Below are positions 1-6,337 of a stretch of 9,066 bases of DNA, piece after piece; the first letter of the stretch is position 1, and each line of letters opens with the position of its first letter. The DNA is from an uncultured Treponema sp. (GTDB lineage: Bacteria > Spirochaetota > Spirochaetia > Treponematales > Treponemataceae), in assembly GCA_905372345.1 (NCBI GenBank), contig CAJPPE010000045.1:1-9066 (forward strand), read 5' to 3'. Under the pieces are notes generated by a model. It worked only from the letters and a program-made list of their open reading frames with translations, was not told the origin of the DNA and did not search any database. Position numbers and translations under genes: made by a program.

Positions 1-48
1 TCGTGTGTGCCAGAGATGGTACCGAGGGTTCGAATCCCTCTCTCTCCG
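1..48 (+). tRNA. tRNA-Ser (3' part, 5' end outside window)
   Basis: This is the 3' half of a class II (long variable arm) tRNA. The variable arm is GTGCC (7-11), loop AGAGAT (12-17) and GGTAC (18-22). The T arm is GAGGG (24-28), loop TTCGAAT (29-35) and CCCTC (36-40). The acceptor 3' strand is TCTCTCC (41-47), followed by discriminator G48. A long variable arm with G at the discriminator and a 7+5 acceptor/T-stem pattern indicates tRNA-Ser; tRNA-Leu and tRNA-Tyr normally have A there. The CCA end is not encoded, so it must be added after transcription. The anticodon lies before the window, so the codon specificity cannot be read. The next RNA gene begins about one base downstream. Confidence 0.88.
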
Positions 49-143
49 TCCCGGGGCCTATGCAAAAAAGGTTTTTCGAACCCCGTCAGATCCGGAAGGA
101 AGCAGCGGTAGATTAATTCTTTTTGTGCCGTAGTGTTCCCGGG
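49..143 (+). ncRNA. ffs: Signal recognition particle RNA, small bacterial (4.5S) type
   Basis: This is the RNA core of the signal recognition particle. It binds Ffh and, with FtsY, directs ribosomes making membrane proteins to the translocon. The hallmark is the domain IV tip, with CCGTCAGATCCGGAAGG followed by AAGCAGCGG (84-108), containing the GGAA tetraloop and the asymmetric Ffh-binding loop. The outer helix pairs CCCGGG (50-55) with CCCGGG (138-143). A middle helix pairs GCAAAAAAG (62-70) with CTTTTTGTGC (119-128), with one bulged base. There is no Alu domain, as in most Gram-negative bacteria. The 5' end is inferred from the pairing and is uncertain by a base or two. It lies directly behind the tRNA-Ser with no room for its own promoter, so co-transcription and processing are likely. 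Confidence 0.93.
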
Positions 144-149
144 TTTTTT
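138..149 (+). terminator. Intrinsic terminator formed by the end of ffs
   Basis: The closing CCCGGG strand of the SRP RNA hairpin (138-143) is followed at once by six T (144-149), then ATTTTAA. The SRP RNA fold therefore serves as the terminator stem of the tRNA-ffs transcript. This separates the RNA genes from the pilZ promoter that starts 14 bp later. Confidence 0.7.
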
Positions 150-162
150 ATTTTAAGCCTTA

Positions 163-191
163 TTGACCTTTTGCCGAATAACCATTATCAT
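163..191 (+). promoter_or_regulatory. Sigma-70-type promoter for the pilZ-TPR unit
   Basis: The -35 element TTGACC (163-168, five of six consensus bases) is followed by an exact 17-bp spacer and the -10 element TATCAT (186-191, five of six). It lies between the ffs terminator and the first ATG. The expected transcription start, six to eight bases after the -10, falls at about 197-199, on the ATG at 198. The match is seen in the sequence; activity is inferred. Confidence 0.65.
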
Positions 192-197
192 ATAGCT

Positions 198-1139
198 ATG
201 GCCTTTGCAGTAAGTCAGCAGTTAAACAGATATTACAACCTGTACAAAGATATAGATGTAACTTTCTCAAAAGAAGTGGCTTCAGCTCTTAGTTTTGATC
301 CTAAGCAGGTTTTTGTAAGAGCTGCAGGCGGACAGTGGCCGTGCATTATCAATTCAGCTTCAATGACAAAGGCTAAAATAATTTGCGGCAAAAAAAGCGG
401 CTTTATTGAAAATTTAAGAAACGGAGTTACTTCAGCCAATATTAGGTTTGCTTTTTTTGATACTGAAGGGAAAGCTCCTCTTTCTTTTTTTGTTGCAGCA
501 AAACTTGTCGGAATCTCATCTTATGAAGCCGGAAATCATGATCTTGTTTTAATTACATTTGAGTATACACAGCGGGCTCCTGATGATTTAATAGAAAAAT
601 TAGGCATCTTACTTGAAGCTAATATCAATTCACAAAAACGGCAAAACGAGAGAGTTGTTATTACTCCGGAGATAAGCAGAAAAATAGGTCTTGTAGAAAA
701 AGGAACGGTTGTGTATGTAGATGCGGTTCCCAGACGCTGTCTTATTAGGGACCTCTCTTTTTCAGGAGCAAAAATATTTCTTGTCGGTGTTGCTAATTTT
801 TTGATGAATAAAGAAGTTATACTCCGTTTTGCTTTTGAAGACCCCCGTTCAGCATTCGGAATAAAGGGGCGAATAGTAAGAACAGAACCCGTCGAGGGAA
901 GAAAGGATTTAGTTGCTCTTGCAGTCAATTATTATCCGCAAAATATTCCGATGATGTATAAGATGTATTTAAATAAGCATTTTTCTGTTGTCCGCAAATC
1001 AAATTCTGACGGTTTTGGAGACGACTTTTTAGAAGATGTTGCTCCTAGTTCTGATTCTGTTTCTTCACCTGCTGCAAGTACGGCTCCCCTAACACCGCCC
1101 CCAGCCGATTCGGCTTCAGAGCAGGCTTCTCAACAATAA
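198..1139 (+). CDS. PilZ-domain c-di-GMP receptor protein
   Basis: This 313-residue cytoplasmic protein has no signal peptide or membrane segment. Residues 1 to about 140 form a beta-rich N-terminal domain, probably the PilZ-like N domain found in YcgR-type proteins. Residues about 146-260 are a PilZ domain with both ligand motifs: R148-Q-N-E-R152 (RxxxR) and D185-L-S-F-S-G190 ((D/N)xSxxG). Proteins with these residues bind cyclic di-GMP and act as effectors of motility, biofilm formation or secretion. The tail (about 270-313) is acidic, then rich in Ser, Pro and Ala, and probably disordered. ATG 198 is chosen because the reading frame further upstream runs into the promoter and the SRP RNA. 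No Shine-Dalgarno sequence precedes it. The TPR gene follows 39 bp later. T. denticola has a studied PilZ protein, TDE0214, affecting motility and virulence; this could be its counterpart, but I cannot confirm identity. Confidence 0.85.
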   Translation: MAFAVSQQLNRYYNLYKDIDVTFSKEVASALSFDPKQVFVRAAGGQWPCIINSASMTKAKIICGKKSGFIENLRNGVTSANIRFAFFDTEGKAPLSFFVAAKLVGISSYEAGNHDLVLITFEYTQRAPDDLIEKLGILLEANINSQKRQNERVVITPEISRKIGLVEKGTVVYVDAVPRRCLIRDLSFSGAKIFLVGVANFLMNKEVILRFAFEDPRSAFGIKGRIVRTEPVEGRKDLVALAVNYYPQNIPMMYKMYLNKHFSVVRKSNSDGFGDDFLEDVAPSSDSVSSPAASTAPLTPPPADSASEQASQQ

Positions 1140-1178
1140 ATAGACTAAACTTTCAATTTACCATATTTAGGAGAAAAA

Positions 1179-2312
1179 ATGCAAAATCCTATCGATTCGC
1201 TTTTATACGTACAAATATCGGCCGAACAAGCCGGCAAGATTTTTGAAGACCTTGACTCTTCTATTCCTCTTCCTATTCAATTATCCGAACCTAACCAAAA
1301 AGAAGATTTTAAGGCCGAAGATATGGAGCCGGAAATGATTTTAGCCGGAATGCTTACCGTTTTTGCTTATGATCGGGAAAATCCAAATATTCAGTATTAC
1401 AGAAAAATATTCAATTTACTCCGTCCCGATATCCGTAAAGAAATGACTCAGGCCGCAATCATCAAAACAAGAAATTTTGATTTTGAAATGGCTGAAGAGA
1501 TTTTACTTTCTCTTGAAGGTTTAAATCCGGATGACGGCATAACTAAATTAAATCTTGCTCTTTTGATGGAGGAGCGTGCTCAATATTGTCAGATGAGAAA
1601 TCTTTTTGAAGATGCTTTGAGCTTTAATAAAAGAGCCGAAGCGCTTTATTCCGAACTTATACTTTTTGAGCCTCCTTTGCCGGCAGCTTTTTTTAATGCT
1701 GCATATTTTTTTATAAAGCAGAAAAATTATATAAAAGCCAAATCTCTTTTAAAAACATATTTGGAAATAGAAAATGACTCTTCAGAAACGGCCGAATTCC
1801 GAAAAGCTAAGGCTTCCGAGATGCTTAAAATTATTTCGGAGCAAGCCCTCGACGATGAGCTTTTCCAAAAAGCCCATAAATATATTGATTTAGGCGAAGA
1901 AGAAAAAGCCGCCGAAAGTATAAAGCTTTTTTTGCGAAAAAATCCTAAGGTCTGGAATGCTTGGTTTTTGTTGGGCTGGGCTTTAAGACGAATGAGCCGA
2001 TGGGAAGATGCCCGATCTTCTTTTTTAAAAGCTATTGAACTTTTAGAAAATTCCGAAATTTCAGACAAGGAACCTCTTTGTGATGTTTACAATGAGCTTG
2101 CAATTTGTTTGATGGAGTTAAAACTTTTTGATGAAGCTGAAAAATATCTTATAAATGCCCTGAGTTTAGATTCCGAGAATATAAAAATTATTTCCAATCT
2201 CGGTACCCTCGCCCTAAAACAGGGAAAACAAGAAGAAGCCGAAGCCTTTTTTAGAACCGTTTTAGAAATAAATCCTGACGATAAAATCGCTTTAAGTGTT
2301 TTAGGAAAATAA
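1179..2312 (+). CDS. Tetratricopeptide (TPR) repeat protein of unknown role
   Basis: This 377-residue, largely helical protein has no signal peptide. The second half contains recognisable TPR units at roughly residues 168-201, 225-258, 259-292, 302-335 and 336-369. They show the usual W/L-G-Y/F-A-P spacing, for example the stretches around NAWFLLGWALRRMSRWEDA (260-278) and the final ALKQGKQEEAEAFFRTVLEI (345-364). Residues about 92-165 look like more degenerate helical repeats. TPRs form a superhelical scaffold for protein-protein contacts, so an adaptor role is likely; no catalytic motif is visible. AGGAG (1169-1173) lies 5 bases before the ATG, which supports the start. It is very probably co-transcribed with the upstream pilZ gene, with no terminator or clear promoter between, so its product may work with the PilZ protein. 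That partnership is inferred from gene order only. Confidence 0.85.
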   Translation: MQNPIDSLLYVQISAEQAGKIFEDLDSSIPLPIQLSEPNQKEDFKAEDMEPEMILAGMLTVFAYDRENPNIQYYRKIFNLLRPDIRKEMTQAAIIKTRNFDFEMAEEILLSLEGLNPDDGITKLNLALLMEERAQYCQMRNLFEDALSFNKRAEALYSELILFEPPLPAAFFNAAYFFIKQKNYIKAKSLLKTYLEIENDSSETAEFRKAKASEMLKIISEQALDDELFQKAHKYIDLGEEEKAAESIKLFLRKNPKVWNAWFLLGWALRRMSRWEDARSSFLKAIELLENSEISDKEPLCDVYNELAICLMELKLFDEAEKYLINALSLDSENIKIISNLGTLALKQGKQEEAEAFFRTVLEINPDDKIALSVLGK

Positions 2313-2332
2313 TGCAATTAAAAGTAGAATAC

Positions 2333-2370
2333 AAAAAAAAGTGCCGTCTAATTTGACGGCACTTTTTATT
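2333..2370. terminator. Bidirectional intrinsic terminator
   Basis: A perfect 8-bp GC-rich stem, GTGCCGTC (2341-2348) and GACGGCAC (2355-2362), closes a six-base loop TAATTT. It is preceded by eight A (2333-2340) and followed by five T (2363-2367), so it has a U tract when read from either strand. It lies between the convergent ends of the TPR gene (stop at 2312) and the M42 peptidase gene (stop at 2381) and should terminate both transcripts. Confidence 0.92.
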
Positions 2371-2380
2371 CCTTTTTAAT

Positions 2381-3442
2381 TTATTTCCCCTCTCTTAAAA
2401 CATATGAAAGGCATAACTCTGCAGTGTTATAAATAGATTCAAAAAAGGTTCTTTCAATACCGTGCGAAGTATAAACCGTCATACCAAAAGCGGCATGTTT
2501 TAAGTTATTGCCGTGTATAAAGGCACACATTCCATCTGTGCTATAGCGGTGGTAAAGTTCAACTGAATACGGAATGTCTATCTCCTTTGCCATTTTAATC
2601 AGCTCGGTTGTTAAAGCTCTGTCATAGTTGAACAGTCGGTCTCCTGCTACAATGGAAACACTTCTTTCAGTACCGCTGTTATCGGGACCAATCACGCCTA
2701 TATCAATTGCGGCGTATTCTCTAACTTCAGGCGGAACATAGGAGCCTCCGGCGTTTACTTCTTCGTAATAAGGGAAAGCAAAAAGAGTTCTGTATTTTGG
2801 TTTTTTACCGGTAGTTTTTAAGTATTCTAAAACTGAAAGGGAGGCTGCAACAGCCGCCTTATTATCTAAAAAACGCGATCTTATTCTGCCATTAGGCATG
2901 ACTTCAAAATAGGGCTCGGGAGCAATCCAATCTCCGACTGAAATTCCTAATTCTTCAACAGCTTCTTTTGAATCTACTTCTTCGTCCAACAAAAACCGCA
3001 TATTAACATCAGTACGAGGCATATCTTTGGCATCATCAAAAACATGAACCGAATGGTGTTGTAAAGCGATGTAGCCCGTGTATTTTTTCATATCGCGGGT
3101 GAACAAATAGCATTTACTGTGCTCCAAACTGTGATGGTTTAAGCCTCCTAATTCTTTTAGTGAAAGCGAGCCGTCTTCGTTTATGCAGCGAACCAAATAG
3201 CCTAATGTGTCCATATGTGATCCTACCAAAACCGTGCGGCTGTTATCTTCTCCTTCTGCTTCAATGTAAAAGCAGTGCCGCTCGTCTTCAAAACTTTTGA
3301 ATCCCAAGCTGTCGGCGTATTCCTTTAAAACGGGATTTCCCAACTCGTAAAATCCGACAGGGCTGGGTGTATTGACGACTTTTTCCAGCACTTCCAAAAG
3401 GTATTCCGCCTTAATTCGTTTTTTGTGTGCATCTAAAAACAT
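2381..3442 (-). CDS. M42-family metallo-aminopeptidase, last gene of the opp operon
   Basis: This 353-residue cytoplasmic enzyme of the two-metal M42 family (FrvX/YsdC/glutamyl aminopeptidase type) removes N-terminal residues from peptides. Expected ligands and catalytic residues are visible: H76 and D78 (GSHMDT), bridging D193 (FLDNKAAVA), catalytic pair E227-E228 (YYEEVNAGG), D247 (IDIG) and H327 (TSHGIER). The segments SVHVFDDAKDMPRT (131-144) and TSHGIERT (325-332) remind me of the M42 sub-family found beside N-acetylglutaminylglutamine amide genes (TIGR03106), but no such genes are in view. ATG 3442 is preferred over an ATG 30 bases upstream because AAGGAG lies 6 bases before it. It begins 14 bp after oppF, so it probably processes peptides imported by the transporter. 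The exact substrate is unknown. Confidence 0.88.
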   Translation of the reverse strand: MFLDAHKKRIKAEYLLEVLEKVVNTPSPVGFYELGNPVLKEYADSLGFKSFEDERHCFYIEAEGEDNSRTVLVGSHMDTLGYLVRCINEDGSLSLKELGGLNHHSLEHSKCYLFTRDMKKYTGYIALQHHSVHVFDDAKDMPRTDVNMRFLLDEEVDSKEAVEELGISVGDWIAPEPYFEVMPNGRIRSRFLDNKAAVAASLSVLEYLKTTGKKPKYRTLFAFPYYEEVNAGGSYVPPEVREYAAIDIGVIGPDNSGTERSVSIVAGDRLFNYDRALTTELIKMAKEIDIPYSVELYHRYSTDGMCAFIHGNNLKHAAFGMTVYTSHGIERTFFESIYNTAELCLSYVLREGK

Positions 3443-3448
3443 AAACTT

Positions 3449-3454
3449 CTCCTT
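3449..3454 (-). promoter_or_regulatory. Ribosome binding site that sets the M42 peptidase start
   Basis: On the minus strand AAGGAG stands 6 bases before ATG 3442-3440. The alternative in-frame ATG at 3472-3470 lies inside the end of oppF, has no such site, and would add ten residues (MSFILNKEKF) not typical of the family. The shorter start is therefore used. Confidence 0.8.
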
Positions 3455-3456
3455 AT

Positions 3457-4404
3457 TTAATATAAATGACAAGCAATAATATGTCCGGCCTCAATTTCCT
3501 TTAAGGCCGGCGAAACGGTCAAGCATTTTTCCGTAGCGTGCGGACATCGCACTGCAAATCGACATCCCGGCTTAGGATCAATCGGAGAGCTTATTTCTCC
3601 TTTTAACAAAATCCTCTCCGGTCTATTATGAATCCTAGGTACAGGTATAGCAGATAAAAGAGCTTTTGTATAGGGATGCATAGGATTCAAAAAAAGCTGC
3701 TCGGAAGGAGCCTTTTCCACGGCCTGCCCCAGATACATAACCATAATTTCATCGGAAAAATAATTAACGACCGATAAATCATGAGTTATAAAAATATATG
3801 TAAGGCCTAATTTTTCTTGCAGCTCTTGCAGCAAATTTAAAATTTGAGCCTGAATCGATACATCAAGGGCAGAAACCGGCTCATCACAAACGATGAATTT
3901 CGGGTTTAAGGCAATTGCCCTTGCAACGCCAATTCTTTGTCTTCTCCCGCCGTCCAGCTCGTGCGGATAGGCATTAAATAAACGAGGCGACAAACCGACC
4001 GTATCCATTAGCTCTTTTATTCGCTCTTCAAATTCTTTTTTACTTTTATAAGTTTTATGAATCTTCATAGGATTGCCGATTAAAGAAGCTACAGTCCGGC
4101 GGGGATTTAGCGAGGCAAAAGGATCTTGAAAAATAATTTGCATTTTCTGCCGTAATTTTCTCATTTCGCCTGCGTTTAATTTTGCAATATCGGAATTTTC
4201 AAAAAATACCGAACCTGAAGTCGGCTCCAATAAACGCAAAATAGTCCTGCCCAATGTCGATTTACCACAACCGGATTCACCTACAACACCTAAGGTTTTT
4301 CCTTCATCTAAAGAAAAGTTTATATCATCAACAGCGTGCAACATTCCCTTGGGCGTTTTAAAATATTTTTTTAAGTTTGAAACTTTTAAGATTTCTTTGC
4401 TCAT
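3457..4404 (-). CDS. oppF: Oligopeptide ABC transporter ATP-binding subunit OppF
   Basis: This 315-residue cytoplasmic ATPase partners OppD to drive peptide import through OppB/OppC. In order it shows Walker A GESGCGKST (42-50), Q-loop Q93 (IIFQDP), signature L150-D-G-G-R154 followed by RQRIG, Walker B IVCDE (171-175), D-loop SALD (178-181) and switch H208 (ITHD). The usual signature is LSGGQ, so Ser is replaced by Asp and Gln by Arg. I recall this LDGGRRQRIG form from other OppF/DppF-type subunits, so it is not a defect by itself. The oligopeptide-specific C-terminal extension has C281, C287, C294 and C312, the spacing linked to a [4Fe-4S] cluster in DppD-type ATPases. Its ATG overlaps the oppD stop (ATGA, 4401-4404). 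AGGAGG (4413-4418), inside the end of oppD, lies 8 bases before the ATG, so translation is probably coupled. Confidence 0.93.
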   Translation of the reverse strand: MSKEILKVSNLKKYFKTPKGMLHAVDDINFSLDEGKTLGVVGESGCGKSTLGRTILRLLEPTSGSVFFENSDIAKLNAGEMRKLRQKMQIIFQDPFASLNPRRTVASLIGNPMKIHKTYKSKKEFEERIKELMDTVGLSPRLFNAYPHELDGGRRQRIGVARAIALNPKFIVCDEPVSALDVSIQAQILNLLQELQEKLGLTYIFITHDLSVVNYFSDEIMVMYLGQAVEKAPSEQLFLNPMHPYTKALLSAIPVPRIHNRPERILLKGEISSPIDPKPGCRFAVRCPHATEKCLTVSPALKEIEAGHIIACHLY

Positions 4405-5429
4405 TTTTCAGCCCTCCTTTTTACGTCTGCCATCAGTTTAAAATCAAAAAGGTTTTTGTATTTATCCTCATATGCCAGACAGGCAACATAGTGGCTGTCA
4501 TTTAATTGAGAAAGCGATGGTAAGTTTTTTTCGCATTCAGATTTTGCGTAGGGACAACGCGGAAAAAATGAGCAGCCTGCCGGTAAGTTTGTCGGGTCAG
4601 GCATTAAACCTTTAATTGGGCGTAGGGGTTCATGCCGATTTTCGACATCGGGTAAAGAATTAAATAAACCCTCCGTATAAGGATGCTTAAAATTATCAAA
4701 AATATCTTCTAAGTTGCCTTTTTCTACAATTCTTCCGGCATACATAATTGCAACTTCGTCACATATATCAGCAACAACTCCAAGGTCGTGGGTAATCATT
4801 AAAAGAGAAGTTTTATAATCCTTGCGTAACCGCTTCATCAAATCGAGAACTTGAGCTTGAATTGTTACATCTAAAGCTGTGGTTGGCTCATCGGCGATAA
4901 GAAGACGAGGATTACAGGCTAGAGCAATTGCAATAATAACCCGTTGCTTCATTCCGCCTGAAAATTGATGAGGATAATCGCCTGCCCGTTTTGCGGAGAT
5001 ACCAACCATTTCCAGCATCTTGCCTGCTTCGATTAAAGCCTCCTTTTTATTAAGATCTTGATGCTTAATAAAACATTCCGCTATTTGATTTCCTACCTTC
5101 ATAACAGGATTTAAGGATGTCATCGGATCTTGGAATATCATCGAGATTTGATTTCCACGAAGTTTCCGCATTTCTTTTTCCGGTAATTTGAGCAGATCAA
5201 CTTCTTCTTGAATTATCTTTCCGCTGTCGACGGAACCGACGGGTTCAGGCAATAAGCCCATTATAGCTAAGGCTGTAGTCGTTTTTCCTGCACCTGTTTC
5301 ACCCACCAATCCCAGAGTTTGCCCCGTTTTAAGTTGAAAGGTCAAATCATTTACAGCCTTGACTACAGCTGTATCTGTTTTGTAAGAAACCGATAAATTT
5401 TGTATATCTAAAGCTAATTTTTCTGTCAT
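4401..5429 (-). CDS. oppD: Oligopeptide ABC transporter ATP-binding subunit OppD
   Basis: This is the 342-residue cytoplasmic ATPase that pairs with OppF. Walker A GETGAGKT is at 43-50, the Q-loop at Q100 (MIFQDP), and the signature at F156-S-G-G-M160. Walker B LLIADE is at 176-181, the D-loop ALD at 185-187, and the switch H at 214. Unlike OppF, its signature keeps the ATP-contacting Ser. The C-terminal oligopeptide/dipeptide extension carries C286, C292, C299 and C317 with the same spacing as in OppF (5, 6 and 17 residues between), fitting an Fe-S cluster site. It starts 9 bp after the oppC stop. The ribosome binding site is weak (AGGG overlapping the oppC stop codon, 7 bases before ATG), so translation probably depends on ribosomes leaving oppC. 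Substrate class is inferred from the family only. Confidence 0.94.
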   Translation of the reverse strand: MTEKLALDIQNLSVSYKTDTAVVKAVNDLTFQLKTGQTLGLVGETGAGKTTTALAIMGLLPEPVGSVDSGKIIQEEVDLLKLPEKEMRKLRGNQISMIFQDPMTSLNPVMKVGNQIAECFIKHQDLNKKEALIEAGKMLEMVGISAKRAGDYPHQFSGGMKQRVIIAIALACNPRLLIADEPTTALDVTIQAQVLDLMKRLRKDYKTSLLMITHDLGVVADICDEVAIMYAGRIVEKGNLEDIFDNFKHPYTEGLFNSLPDVENRHEPLRPIKGLMPDPTNLPAGCSFFPRCPYAKSECEKNLPSLSQLNDSHYVACLAYEDKYKNLFDFKLMADVKRRAEK

Positions 5430-5438
5430 TACGATACC

Positions 5439-6320
5439 CTATTGTTTGAGTTTTGGGTCTAATGCGTCTCTAAGACCATCGCCTAATAAATTTATCGCCA
5501 AAGCCGTGATAGCTATTGCCAAACCCGGAAATACAATTAAATATCCTGAATTCTTAAAGTATTGTCTTCCATTGGAGAGCATTGCACCCCATTCGGGGGT
5601 CGGTGCTTGAACGCCCAATCCTATAAAACTCATTGACGAGATTGTAAGGATTGCACCTGCTAATGCAATTGAATATTGAACTATGATGGGTGCCAAACTA
5701 TTAGGTATAACTTCTTCAAAAATAATCCGCCAACTGCTCGCACCGTTTGCCTTAGCTGCTTCAATAAATTCGTAACTCCTTACAGATAAAACTGAAGCTC
5801 TAGCGATTCGGGCAAAGCGGGGCATTCCTGCAATTGCAATTGCCAATATAAGGTTTACGCTACTTGTTCCCAAGGCGGCTACAACCGTAATTGCTAAAAG
5901 CATATTAGGAATGGCTAAAAAAACATCCATAATTCTCATTATAATTGAATCTACAATGCCTCCGAAATATCCTGCAATAGAACCAAATAAAGCACCTATA
6001 AAAGTGCCGACGGTAATAGAAATTGCAGCAACAATTAATGAAATTCTTGAACCATGTATTAACCGAGCTAAAACATCACGCCCGAATTCGTCCGTACCTA
6101 AATAATGCTCTGATGACGGAGGTTGTAGCGTAGCATCGTAGTTGGGTTTTATTGCCATTGTTTCATAGTCATATAATTGATCGGCAAAGATTGCCAATAA
6201 AACTATACACATTACTATTACCATTCCGACAAGGGCGGTCTTGTTTTTTCTAAATCGACGCCAAGTTTCGGTAAATAAACTGTTTTGCTTAGGTGGTAGT
6301 GCTTGCGTTTGTTTTTCCAT
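5439..6320 (-). CDS. oppC: Oligopeptide ABC transporter permease OppC
   Basis: This 293-residue inner-membrane permease forms the translocation channel with OppB. It has the OppC-type N-terminal segment: a basic stretch WRRFRKNKTAL (20-30), one membrane helix (about 29-47), and a periplasmic loop with HYLGTDEFGRDVLARL (72-87), typical of OppC/DppC. The core membrane helices lie at about 93-119, 128-150, 154-170, 210-236 and 258-280. The cytoplasmic EAA loop, EAAKANGASSWRIIFEEVIP (187-206), is where the ATPases dock. AAGAGG (6329-6334) lies 8 bases before the ATG, and the gene begins 17 bp after the oppB stop. Length is normal for the family and no defect is visible. Confidence 0.94.
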   Translation of the reverse strand: MEKQTQALPPKQNSLFTETWRRFRKNKTALVGMVIVMCIVLLAIFADQLYDYETMAIKPNYDATLQPPSSEHYLGTDEFGRDVLARLIHGSRISLIVAAISITVGTFIGALFGSIAGYFGGIVDSIIMRIMDVFLAIPNMLLAITVVAALGTSSVNLILAIAIAGMPRFARIARASVLSVRSYEFIEAAKANGASSWRIIFEEVIPNSLAPIIVQYSIALAGAILTISSMSFIGLGVQAPTPEWGAMLSNGRQYFKNSGYLIVFPGLAIAITALAINLLGDGLRDALDPKLKQ

Positions 6321-6337
6321 AATTTAGACCTCTTTGT

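Noticed and set aside
1..48. tRNA-Sec instead of tRNA-Ser (long variable arm, G discriminator; treponemes can use selenocysteine)
   Set aside because: The T stem and acceptor fit 5+7 pairs ending at G48. An 8-base acceptor would make the discriminator T49, and the 16-base variable arm is short for tRNA-Sec.
123..197. Upstream extension of the PilZ reading frame to a TTG at 123 (25 extra residues)
   Set aside because: The TTG lies inside the SRP RNA, and the extension crosses the terminator and the promoter. ATG 198 fits the promoter position.
536..928. 130-codon open frame on the - strand within the PilZ gene
   Set aside because: It is opposite a PilZ domain with intact motifs; composition and lack of a start signal mark it as a shadow. 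The same holds for the minus-strand frames at 233-439, 1727-2068 and 2087-2317.
5911..6105. 64-codon open frame on the + strand inside oppC
   Set aside because: It is antisense to a well-supported permease gene, rich in Ile/Lys/Pro without domain features, and explained as a shadow of oppC.
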